Below are positions 54,636 through 64,000 of a DNA stretch of 64,000 bases, piece after piece. The stretch is from Rebecca billardiae RCC1528 (lineage: Eukaryota > Haptophyta). The stretch spans positions 4,836,001-4,900,000 of the forward strand of contig OZ251222.1 of assembly GCA_965240325.2 (NCBI GenBank), read 5' to 3'. The position numbers were made by a program, and so were the translations under genes. The notes beneath the pieces were generated by a model. The model worked only from the letters and a program-made list of their open reading frames with translations. It did not search any database and had not been told where the DNA came from. Each line of letters begins with the position of its first letter. Position 1 is the stretch's first letter.

Positions 54636-56600
54636 AAACTTTTCTGAGGATAGCGCACCAGCAATTTCCCTTGACCGCCATCCGGGCCGAAGTGGCGCAA
54701 AATGGCGGTTGCCCCGTTTGGGCGCCCTTCCGCGCCTTCGAGCGGCTCGTGCGCGTCGGGAAGTGCGCCGAAGCGTATCCGGAGCATGCTCCATCGACGC
54801 GTCGCACTGCCGGGCCCTCGCATGCGAGCCCATGCCGACGTCTGAGTGCGCCTCGCTGCGCACGGTACAGCTTGACGGTACACGGCACGATTCGGCCGCG
54901 AGCAGCCTCGTGCGCGCGACCGAGCCAGAGGTGGTCGTCGAGAGTAGCACGAGCGGCGGCACACAAGCGGGCCTGGTCGTTGCCGAATATCTGACGCACC
55001 AATCGACCTCGCCCAGCGCCATCTGCTCGTTTGCGCACGTGTCGGAAAGAATGCGCAGCTGCCTGCAAACGCCGAGCGCGCAGATGAGGCGTGGGCGAGC
55101 GAAGGGGCGGCGAGGGCCGGCGCGTGCGCGCGCGTAAATTCGAGCCTCCCCATACGCATCGAAACACACCGCGCTCGCTCGTCGAGCTGCGCACGGGTAT
55201 CGGTGCGCGCGCGCCAACGCGGCGCGCCGTGAACGCGCCCGGCGAATGCACACCTGCTCGCGCGCGCACGCGCACGTGATGGACCGAGGAGGCCGCGCGA
55301 GCATGCGCGATGTGTCTGGATGGAGCGTGTAGGAGGTGTAGGCTGCGCTCCGCACGCGCTCCGCCACCGTGCACCGCGCTGCCCCTCGTCCACGCGATCG
55401 CCGCCGAGCCCAGATTCAAACGCGCGCGAGCGCTCGAGCGCACCTCCGGGCAGCAGTCGCAGCTATCGTGACGAAGGCGTGGCGAGAGGCAGATGTGCAT
55501 GGCAAGTATCGTCATTGTGGTGCCCATCACGCGCACACTCTCGCGCATGCTCGCTGCACCACCTCGTCGCGCCCACGTGCAGCGCGCGGGGCGCGCTTCG
55601 TGCCCGGAGCAGCTGCGGAGCGGCTGCCGCGCGCAGTGCGCGCGGCGAGTAGGGCTCAGCCAATGGTCCGAGGGCGAGCCGGCCGAGCGTCGTGCGTGAC
55701 GCACACGGACCTGGTGCAACGCCGCGTACCACTCGCAGCCACCATCGCGCCCGTACCAGCGAGCTGTGGCCGCCGCCGACACCCCAAAGCAGCCCAGCCG
55801 TCAGCGCGCGACAGCCGACGAGCGTCAGCGCGCGACGCGCGCGTGCACCACCGTGATGAGCACGGATGAGCGCGGGCGCCCGTGTCGTAGCTCAGGTGGG
55901 GTCCCCCGATCGCACGCACCACCGCGCTGCCACGCCTTCGACCATCTTGTGTCACCACGCGGGCACACGCCGGGCAGGCGGCGGGGCAGCCCGCTCGGCA
56001 AACGGTCAGCGCGCAGCGAGGATGGAGTCCGGCGAGGGGCGACCGGAGTGTCCGGCGCGACGGAGGTGGTCCACGCCGTGGTCGCCGACGCGTTCCTCAC
56101 CACCTCCGAGGCCGTGGTGGCCGCCCGGGAGAAGGAATGCTCCCAGTCGCACCCTTTGCAGTGCTCCTTTGCGCGTGCACGCAACGGCGAGGAGCGGAAG
56201 CGTTAGAGGGCACTTTTTGTGCAGTTCAGGCGTTCTTTCCCCAAAATGTAGAATGCGCGGAGAAGTGCCCTCTAACGATTTTCGTGTGCAGCCGTGCCGC
56301 GCGCGCGAGGAAGGCCACATGCGGCTCCTTGCACATCTGCTGCAGATCGGCTCGTGCTCGGCGAGCGCGGCGAGGAGGAAGGTGCGCGCTCGCGAGCTGG
56401 CGCACCTGGGAGTCCTCGCGGCCTCCGAGCAGAAAGAGCGCGTCGAGCGCAACGCCGCAGGTCGCACGGTCGCGATCTCGCGAGAGCGGTGGTGCGAGGG
56501 CGGGCCTCGCCATCGCGCGTTTCTGCGTCCAAACGCGGCCTCCGTAAAATCCGGATGGCGGTCAAGGGATTTTGCTGGTGCGCTATCCTCAGAAAAGTTT
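54636..56600. mobile_element. 1.96-kb element with 50-bp terminal inverted repeats
   Basis: The first 50 bases (beginning AAACTTTTCTGAGGATAGCG) and the reverse complement of the last 50 differ at only two positions. The ends sit between a short (TA)n run on the left and the long (AT)n array on the right, and TA flanks both sides. The interior has long GC-rich ORFs in several frames but none with transposase features, so a non-autonomous element is most likely. Confidence 0.7.
56201..56278. repeat. Hairpin CGTTAGAGGGCACTT
   Basis: A perfect 15-bp inverted repeat with a loop of about 45 bp, near the right end of the 54636-56600 element. Confidence 0.75.
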
Positions 56601-56766
<166 letters not shown>

Positions 56767-56769
56767 GTG

Positions 56770-57827
56770 ATACTGCAGTCATGTTGTAACCCGGCCACTG
56801 TGTCCTTCTGTAGGCCCTTCTGGGTGTGAGCAGGTTCGGCACCAACCCCCTCCTGAGCGTCTCGCCGCCCCGAGGCGGTAGCACCCCCCCCCCCGCACCG
56901 GAAGTCCGGGGGCGCCAGCCCCCGGGCCCGGACCCACAGCGGCCGGCCCGAGGCGAAGAAATTTTTTGGCCCTTTTTGGCGCGCTGTCCTACCGGAGCAG
57001 AACAGCATCGCCGAAGGCGCGCGCCCAAGACGATGGCGGCGCTGGATTCCGCCCCGCGGCCCCCGGCCGCCCGGCCAAGTCGTGCGTTGTGCGCGTACGT
57101 GCAACAGAGAGCGCTGGTGGGCTGGCAGCGCGCTGGCACGCCATGTGTCTTCGTGCTACGGTCCGTGCTCAATCCAACCGCGACGGCAGGCAGACGCGGT
57201 GGCGCGGCGTCCGCGCCGCTCCCGGCCGTTGCGGGCTTGGTCAGCCCAGAGCGCACCGGTTGCGCTCGCCACGCGGTGGCATGGCAGTGGCCGAGCTTGG
57301 GCCGGGCTGGGGCGTCTGCTTGGGTGGGCACTTTGCGAGCAGCGACGCGCCGACCACCCTAGGCAGGGTGCCGCTCATGAATACCGAGTCGGCGGCCGAG
57401 TCCCTGGCAGGGGCGACGATTGCGGTCGCCAGTCCGCGGACGGCACGGTGGGCCGCGCCGACACGAGGCAGGTGCGGTGGCCCCTGGGCAGGCGCATATC
57501 GTGAGGTGGTGGATACGTGATGAAGACTACTATGATATGAAGGTCACTCCCTGCGCCGCAGGCGCGCTCTCCAGAGTTCTGGTACCACTTGCTACACTGT
57601 GACAGCCACGGCCCGGGCCCGCGGCGCGCGCCTGCGCGAAGCACCCAACCATGGGCCTGCTGAAGTCGGGGTGCCTGCACCCCGCCCCCTGTGGCTGCAG
57701 CCTGCCAGCCTAGAGCTTGAGCAGGTTGCACCCCCCCCCCCTGCAGCCCATCAGCCCTTCGAGCAGGGTGCACCTACCCCCTACAGAAGGACATGGGGGG
57801 GGGGGGGCTTCAACATGACCGCAGTAT
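56770..57827. mobile_element. 1.06-kb element with about 45-bp terminal inverted repeats
   Basis: The left end (ATACTGCAGTCATGTTG ... TGTCCTTCTGTAGG, 56770-56814) matches the reverse complement of 57780-57827 except within a C/G homopolymer run and a few bases. TGA occurs immediately outside both ends and may be a 3-bp target duplication. C-homopolymers of 10-12 bases lie near both ends. No transposase ORF. Confidence 0.65.
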
Positions 57828-57863
57828 GAGTCTCTGAGTCAGTAATTAATAACATATATATAT

Positions 57864-58714
57864 GTCTAGCCACTCCGCCATGCCCGGCTCGTACAAGGCG
57901 TCGGGTACGAATGGACTCTGGAGCTGGATGGTCGCGGCGCGCGGCGTCGTGGAGTAGACAGACCACAATGATCAATCATGGAACGATCAGGTTAGCTATG
58001 TTGGGATTTGAGCAACGAACGACAGCGGGCGCTGGCAGCGGCGTGGCGGTTGAGCTGCTGCCCGAGGTCGAGAGGGCGCCCGCGAGGGATTTGAGCAACG
58101 AACGACAGCGGGCGCTGGCAGCGGCGTGGCGGTTGAGCTGCTGCCCGAGGTCGAGAGGGCGCCCGCGAGTCGTCAGTCACTGAGCAAGGTCGGCAGATTA
58201 AGGCTGATGGCTCGCTGACACTGCAGTGCTTCCATATCCGCCAGAGGCCGAGGGTGGGCGGGCGGGCAAACGATGAAGCGTGCGGGTTGACGCGACAGCG
58301 GCGAGAGCAAGAGACCATTGCATGAGGGGCGACGCGGCGAAGACAGATGATGACGTCGCGCCGCCGAACGATCAGGCGGGGAGCCGGGCCACACAGACAG
58401 CCAGCGACCTTACCGAGCAGAGGGGCTGCGGCGACTGCGGTGCACCTCCTGCAGCGGAGCGTGCACCCGGCAGTGCCCGATGCAGGCGATTCCCTTGCCC
58501 AGCTCGGCGCCTTCGTCGTGAGCAGCCCCATGGCGCCCCCGAGAGTGAAGCCTGATCGATCCGATGTGAGCGGTAACCAACCGAGTCCTGCAGGTGCGCC
58601 GCTGTGGGCCAGATTGGCAGCGCACCAGGACTCCGCCTGCGCGCGGCGGTGCGCACAGGACAACGCAGGAATGCCGTGCGAGCCGGATTCTTGGCGTCGC
58701 TCATAGACACTCAG
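57864..58714. repeat. Dispersed repeat, copy 1
   Basis: Starts GTCTAGCCACTCCGCCATGC and ends ATAGACACTCAG. Two blocks (57864-58086 and 58267-58714) are nearly identical to copy 2, but the roughly 100 bp between them differ. A tandem duplication of 83 bp (58004-58086 and 58087-58169) is specific to this copy. Confidence 0.9.
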
Positions 58715-60650
58715 TAGCCTGGTCCAAACGCACTGGAGCACTTTCGGGGATTTTATCGCCAAATGAACGCGGGCCCCTAGGCACGCGCTCACACCCGGAA
58801 ACAGCGTAACAAATGGGCCCAGCCCGGGCGCAGCAAAAGTTTCGGCCTAAAAATCGCATCCGCGGCCCGTCGTGAGCGTGCGCGCGCGCGCCGCGGACAA
58901 CTACGGACACATAGAGAATCGTGAGTCCGAATGTGGGTAAGTACTTAGCCGAAATGAGCCCAAACGCACGAACCTACTTATTGGCGTACGTCGAGGCGAG
59001 CATGAACCCTGGTACAGGCCATTAGGATGGGCTGTGGTCTGTGCGCAAGTGGCCGTACTCAACTACTGCAAGATCGACTATGTTACCCATTTATACCCGC
59101 ATATTATGGGCAATGTACCCGCATAAGTATGAGTTCTGGACCTGTATAATTAAAATGCCACTATGTCGTTACATATTCGCCATAGGTGGGTAGCTGTCCC
59201 AGGCTGCACGATTAGTGCGGCGCTCGGGGTGCAGTGGTCGGACGAGGCTCCGCCTGGCCTTCCGCGCACTCCTGCAGACAAGAAGAGGGCCGGACTCCCA
59301 CCCGGCCAGGCGTGCGGCAGTCGGTCAGGTGCTGGACCTGGTCTGGAGACCATCTCCTGCGTGGCAACTGGCCGATCTGCGGCACAACGCGCGCCGCCGT
59401 GAGCCACACGGCAGGTTCGCAATGGCCTCCGGATCGCGTGTCCATGGCGGCGTGCATCGAGTCATTCAAGCTGTCAAGTCGCGTGCCACGCCCGCCCTTT
59501 CACTTGGGGCATCAGTACTGCCTACAACGACGACATGTGCGTCCTTAGATGAGGCATAATCGCGATTCTAGCTGCCCGTCCAAGGGTCAGATCGCACGTC
59601 TTTGCTCGCCCGACAGCCTCAACGGCGGACTGATGTGATCCGCGGGTGACGATGCGACCGCTTCGAGTGCGCCTACGGCCACCACCGGGGTGGGGATCGT
59701 TCATGGGCACCCTCTGCGTGCCATGACATGCTCTGGCCGTGCGTGGTGACTTGGCCCACCGCGCGTAAACGGGAAAGACACCCGAGCACGTGCTTCCGAG
59801 CCACCCGAATGGCACAATGTGCCACCCATGGACACCAAACACGTGCCAGAGCACGAGCCTTGCGTGCTGGAGTAGCCGCACGACACCAAGGAAGACGTAT
59901 GCGCGCTCTCAACCATCTTCAAGCGACGACTCCGTCGACTCTGCCTCGCAGACCGCGGTACGATCTTCGACCTTGTGCTCGCAGCAAAGGCCATGACGGT
60001 AAAGCAGCACCCAGGCGATGGGAGTCAGCCGGCAGCCACTACACTGCGACTGTACACACCCAGCACCGCAAGGCGAGCCATCCTGCTCGCCACCAGCCCG
60101 TCATACAGCTCCACGAGGAGCACAAATCGACAGCCGCCGCTCAGGACGACCCATGCGCAAACGTGACGGGACTGGCCGGATGAAGCGTTGGCGATGCGCA
60201 GCGCGCCCAACGCTGGTGGTGGCATCGAGTACATGCTAGGGGTAGGCGGTGGCCCACACGAGCCGTCGCGTGGCCCGCATATTACCCGAGGTGGCCCGTC
60301 TCGAAGGCGCCGCGCAACCCAGCAGGTGAGCGTTCGACGCGCGCCGTCAGGCGAGAAGTCGACCTGGCGACGGACCGCGGGCGGCGGAAGCAACGCAGAC
60401 ATGTCGCTCAAGGTGTGCACGCACACCACCGGGGCACCCGAACGATGTGTCCAGCACTACACCTGACATGAGGCGGCGCAGTCGTCCAGTCGAGGCTCTC
60501 GAGCCCCTTCCCGACCTTCGTCGCGGCGAGCCGTCGGACGGCCGGTGGCGATTTTTGACGAGCGCGACGAGCGACGAGAAATCGGGAGAAATCAGGCGCC
60601 CAACATCCGAAAAGGCTTTTTTACTGGCGAAAATCGGGATGGACCAGGCT
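58715..60650. other. Region without recognised features
   Basis: About 1.9 kb between the two dispersed repeat copies, with lower GC near 58920-59170. Short ORFs on both strands show no recognisable domain; I see no RNA gene. Confidence 0.5.
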
Positions 60651-61557
60651 ACACTCAGTTATAGGTTCCCTATAACGCCACGTCTAGCCACTCCGCCATG
60701 CCAGGCTCGTACAAGGCGTCGGGTACGAATGGACTCTGGAGCTGGATGGTCGCGGCGCGCGGCGTCGTGGAGTAGACAGACCACAATGATCAATCATGGA
60801 ACGATCAGGTTAGCTATGTTGGGATTTGAGCAACGAACGACAGCGGGCGCTGGCAGCGGCGTGGCGGTTGAGCTGCTGCCCGAGGTCGAGAGGGCGCCCG
60901 CGAGTCCCGTTTATAAGTTGGAGCGGGCGTCCAAGTAGTCGTTGATGAATCCCGTTTAGAAATAGAAGAGACGAGGACTGCGCGGCCGCGCGCGCACGAT
61001 CGATCGCGACGCGCGGCGAGCAGACACGCGTCAGAGTGCGCCGCACCCGCGCGACGCACGGGCGCGAGGCGAGCGCGTATCTCAAACGATGAAGCGTGCG
61101 GGTTGACGCGACAGCGGCGAGAGCAAGAGACCATTGCATGAGGGGCGACGCGGCGAAGACAGATGATGACGTCGCGCCGCCGAACGATCAGGCGGGGAGC
61201 CGGGCCACACAGACAGCCAGCGACCTTACCGAGCAGAGGGGCTGCGGCGACTGCGGTGCACCTCCTGCAGCGGAGCGTGCACCCGGCAGTGCCCGATGCA
61301 GGCGATTCCCTTGCCCAGCTCGGCGCCTTCGTCGTGAGCAGCCCCATGGCGCCCCCGAGAGTGAAGCCTGATCGATCCGATGTGAGCGGTATTACCAACC
61401 GAGTCCCGTGCAGGTGCGCCGCTGTGGGCCAGATTGGCAGCGCACCAGGACTCCGCCTGCGCGCGGCGGTGCGCACAGGACAACGCAGGAATGCCGTGCG
61501 AGCCGGATTCTTGGCGTCGCTCATAGACACTCAGTTATAGGTTCCCTATAACGCCAC
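60651..61557. mobile_element. Dispersed repeat copy 2, flanked by a perfect 31-bp direct repeat
   Basis: The body (60682-61534) matches copy 1 in two blocks. A 31-bp sequence containing the hairpin GTTATAGGTTCCCTATAAC is present at both ends (60651-60681 and 61527-61557), 876 bp apart. The left copy also begins ACACTCAG, the same bases that end the repeat body, so it looks like the tail of a deleted upstream unit in a former tandem array. Confidence 0.7.
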
Positions 61558-61999
61558 ATATATATATTTCGTCATTGATGCCGCGGGCCGCGGACGCTGA
61601 CGCACGCCGTGCCGACTGATGTGGCCATGTGGATGCACACTACGCGGTGCCAAAGCCTGCTGCTGCTGCGTGCGCCGTCGAGACTCGAGTCCGCCCCCCT
61701 CCGGCCCGAGGATACGAGATCATCGCAGCAGGCAGATGCTGAGACTGCTGATCAGCCAGACCGATGGGCAGGCTACAGATCGCACCTCCGTACTGTCGCC
61801 GGGCTGGCCGTCGTCCAACGAAGGCTTGATGGCGCTCGCGGGACGCCATCGTCACCACTGCAGCCGCTCGCGGCTTGATGCGCGCGCCAGCGGGGCGACC
61901 ACAGCTCGTCGCAGCGCGCGCGCGATGCCGCCGCCACAGCATCGCGCGCGCGCGGCCCTCTGCACTCGCGGAAGGTCGAAGCGCCGCGTGCGCGCGCGC
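61558..61999. other. Intergenic region 3' of HGPRT
   Basis: About 440 bp, beginning with a short (TA)n run. No gene recognised. Confidence 0.5.
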
Positions 62000-62725
62000 T
62001 CAGGCGGCGGCGCGGTGCCCCTCGATCATCGCGTTGTACTTGGGCAGCGCGGCCTGGTCGATGACGCAGATGTGGTCCATGTCTCGGAAGAACTCCTCGT
62101 AGTCGAGGCAGTACCCCACGACGAAGTGGTTGGGGATCGAGAAGCCGAGGTAGTCGACGACAAAGTGCGACGGGTGGGGCACGCGCTTCTGCAGCAGCGA
62201 GCACACGCGGATGGAGGCGGGGGCGTACTGCCGGAGGTGCGGGATGGTGGCGGCCATCGTCTTGCCCGTGTCCACGATGTCCTCGACGAGCAGCACGTGC
62301 CGCCCCTTGATCACGTCGAAGTCCATCCCGGTCGCATGCACGCGCACCTCGCCGGTCGACTCTGTGCCCTTGTACGAGGAGACGCGGATGAAGTCGAAGG
62401 TGAAGGGGACGGTGGGCGTGCGCCGCGAGTAGCAGCGCTTGAGGTAGGTGAGCAGGTCCGAGAAGAACTGCGCGCCGCCCTTCAGGCAGCACAGCATGTG
62501 TATCATGCAGCCGCCGTAGTCGTTGAAGATGTCCTCGGCGAGCTTCTCCGCGCGCGACTGGATGAGGCCCGAGGGGATGAGCACGTTCTGGAGGTCGGAT
62601 GCGTAGTGCATCGGGATCGAGAACATCTCGAGCCCGTATGCCGGCACCTCCTCCACGTCGGCGATCCGGATGCACGGCCGAGGGCCGCTCGCCGGGAACT
62701 GCGGCTCGCTGCGTTCGAGCTCCAT
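62000..62725 (-). CDS. HPRT: Hypoxanthine-guanine phosphoribosyltransferase
   Basis: Purine salvage: converts hypoxanthine or guanine plus PRPP to IMP or GMP. The PRPP-binding loop LLVEDIVDTGKTM is intact, as are MLCCLKGGAQFFSDLLTYLK (pyrophosphate-binding loop), DFIRVSSYKGTESTGEV (flexible active-site loop) and VVGYCLDYEEFFRDMDHICV near the C-terminus. From the chosen ATG it is 241 residues, close to animal enzymes (about 218). An in-frame upstream ATG at 62839 would add 38 basic residues; I prefer the shorter form because it starts nearest the conserved domain. Single exon, no organelle signal seen in the short form. Divergent from the RHD3-like gene. Confidence 0.96.
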   Translation of the reverse strand: MELERSEPQFPASGPRPCIRIADVEEVPAYGLEMFSIPMHYASDLQNVLIPSGLIQSRAEKLAEDIFNDYGGCMIHMLCCLKGGAQFFSDLLTYLKRCYSRRTPTVPFTFDFIRVSSYKGTESTGEVRVHATGMDFDVIKGRHVLLVEDIVDTGKTMAATIPHLRQYAPASIRVCSLLQKRVPHPSHFVVDYLGFSIPNHFVVGYCLDYEEFFRDMDHICVIDQAALPKYNAMIEGHRAAA

Positions 62726-62959
62726 GCCGATCAACGATGACAGGCTCGCCTTGCCGGGCACGGGACCGCTTCTTGCCTTCTTCCTGCTTCCCGCTTCATT
62801 TTTGCGGCCGGCCGTGAGAAGGTCCGGCCCGGGCGGCATCGTGCGCTGAACTGTCGGGCTCGCTTGGCCTGCCGCACTCAAGGGTGAGCTCGGTGGAAAA
62901 AGAGTCCGGGCCAGACGGCTGCGTGCCGCGTGCCAAGCCGGCTCATTACGAGCGCAGCA
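62726..62959. promoter_or_regulatory. Divergent promoter region, HGPRT / RHD3-like
   Basis: 234 bp between the chosen start codons (120 bp if HGPRT uses the upstream ATG). No specific element can be named. Confidence 0.5.
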
Positions 62960-64000
62960 ATGGCCGATCGACGCAGCCGCGTGGCGATGGCCACGGCGGT
63001 GGCGGTCGCCGCGGCGGCGCTCGTGCCGTGCGCGCTGGCGAAGCGCGAGCCGTTCCAGATGATCGACGCGAAGGCGTCCGTCGTGGGCGGCACCGCCGAC
63101 TACGTCGCCGACGCCATGTCCAAGCTGAGCGACGGGCGGCAGGTGGCGGTGGTCGCGGCGCTCGGCCCGCGGCGCGTGGGCAAGGCGGCGCTGCTCAGCC
63201 AGCTGTTCGGCACAAAGTTCGACGACGCGTCGACGGAGGGCGTGTGGATCGCGCCCGCCTCGACCAACAAGGACGTCCTCGTCCTCAACCCCGTCCCCGC
63301 CGACGCGCCCGACTCGGAGCTGACGCCGAAGCGGCTCGCGACGCTGTGCGCGTCGCTCGCGGACGTGCTGATCGTGAACGCGTGGCACACGAGCAGCAGG
63401 CGGCCGACGAGCGCGACAGTGGACACGCTGGCGGGCCTCTTCACAGAGGCGCTCCGCCAGGCCGCCGACGGCGGCGGCGCGCAGCGCACGCGCGTGCTGA
63501 TCGCGCTGCACGGCGGGCCCGCGGACGCGGACAGCGGCGCCGCCGAGGGTGCGCTGCAGCGGCAGGTCGGCGCGATCTGGGCGAGCGTGCCCAAGCCGCC
63601 CGCGCTCGAGGGCGCGCAGCTCTCGTCGCTCTTCGACGTCGAGTACGCCTACCTCCCGCACTACCGCGCGGCCTCGGCGCAGTTCAAGGAGGCGGTGCGC
63701 GCGCCGCGCGCGCCGCGCGCGCCGCGCGCGCGCCGTCGCGCGCGCTGAGCGCCGCGCGCCGCGCGCCGCCACTCGCAGGCGTCCAAGCTGAAGGCGCGCT
63801 TCGCCCCCGACGCGGCCGAGACGGACGGCGCGCTGCTCCGCGCCGAGTACTCCAAGGCGATCGACGCGGACAACCTGTGCGTGCTCGCCGAGCAGCTGTG
63901 GGCGGACGCGTGCGCGGACGCGGACGACGACGGCGTGGGCGTCACGCGCGAGCAGCTGGGCGCGTGCTACGCGGCGAGCGCCGCGCTGTTCGAGGGGACG
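62960..64000 (+). CDS. RHD3/Sey1-like dynamin-family GTPase, degenerate G motifs, 5' part
   Basis: Resembles the GTPase domain of RHD3/Sey1, which fuse ER tubules in plants and yeast. Matching blocks are VAALGPRRVGKAALLSQLFGT (G1 region, near residue 68), EGVWIAPA, LADVLIVNAW, and VPKPPALEGAQLSSLFDVEY with LPHYRAASAQFKEA. Exon 1 is 62960-63694. An intron at 63695-63778 (GTGCGCGC to ACTCGCAG, phase 0) leads to ASKLKARFAPDAAETDGALL, and the frame runs off the end. Two oddities: the G1 serine/threonine is Ala (GKA), and the G3 DxEG motif is replaced by LNPVPADAPDSEL. The N-terminus (RVAMATAVAVAAAALVPCALA) looks like a cleavable signal peptide, which cytosolic ER-fusion GTPases do not have. Confidence 0.75.
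63695..63778 (+). other. Intron 1 of the RHD3-like gene
   Basis: GTGCGCGCGC to CCACTCGCAG, 84 bp, phase 0. It is the shortest intron seen here. Reading through it gives only Arg/Ala/Pro and a stop. Confidence 0.8.

Noticed and set aside
59522-60466. Possible gene on either strand (ORFs of about 90-150 codons)
   Set aside because: No domain, no splice-supported extension, and similar-length ORFs occur throughout this repeat-rich region.
60651-61557. LTR retrotransposon or Helitron
   Set aside because: The 31-bp direct repeats are too short for LTRs, there is no gag-pol, and the ends lack the 5'-TC and 3'-CTRR arrangement of Helitrons.

Overview
The window is nuclear DNA of a eukaryotic alga with a chlorophyll a/c-type plastid. 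It carries a fucoxanthin-chlorophyll (LHC-family) antenna gene, genes with short GC-rich spliceosomal introns, a radial-spoke gene, cytosolic aminoacyl-tRNA synthetase and ER glycosylation genes, and very GC-rich coding DNA beside AT-rich microsatellites. A haptophyte fits best, with a pelagophyte-like stramenopile as the alternative; this placement is inference. Most introns I can place start with GTGCGC and end with CAG, and nearly all fall at phases that join recognisable protein domains.

Region by region: an LHC antenna gene (224-1007, +); a Gfo/Idh/MocA dehydrogenase (2366-3574, -); a secreted Cys-rich protein (3997-4512, -); a very large chromatin protein of about 3,400 residues with two chromodomains and five KOW-like modules, made by joining two long reading frames across a 136-bp intron (5036-15416, +); a 59-residue acidic ORF (16217-16396, -); four-exon arginyl-tRNA synthetase (16895-19509, -), divergent from a TBC-domain Rab-GAP (19702-21170, +); a 2.1-kb element with terminal inverted repeats; then the dominant feature, one uninterrupted 17.45-kb reading frame (24289-41739, -).

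That frame encodes a 5,816-residue polycystin-1-like membrane protein: signal peptide, N-terminal domain, a stalk of about 3,000 residues of PPPSPPP repeats, IPT/TIG domains, REJ-like region, GPS motif, polycystin-like membrane helices, an IQ motif and two EF-hands. It is followed by RSPH14 (radial spoke, -), divergent from ALG13 (+), a MITE, TMEM242 (+), a DUF4336 plastid-type protein (-) divergent from an SLC35C2-like transporter (+), and a 1.5-kb microsatellite and repeat stretch.

From about 51.4 to 61.6 kb the window is mainly a chain of inverted-repeat elements and duplicated repeats, one of which encloses a BAH-domain gene. It ends with HGPRT (-) divergent from the 5' part of an RHD3/Sey1-like GTPase (+) that runs off the edge. 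The genes do not form an operon. Recurrent themes are tightly spaced divergent pairs, ER and glycosylation functions (ALG13, SLC35C2, RHD3-like) and cilium-linked functions (RSPH14 and the polycystin-like protein).
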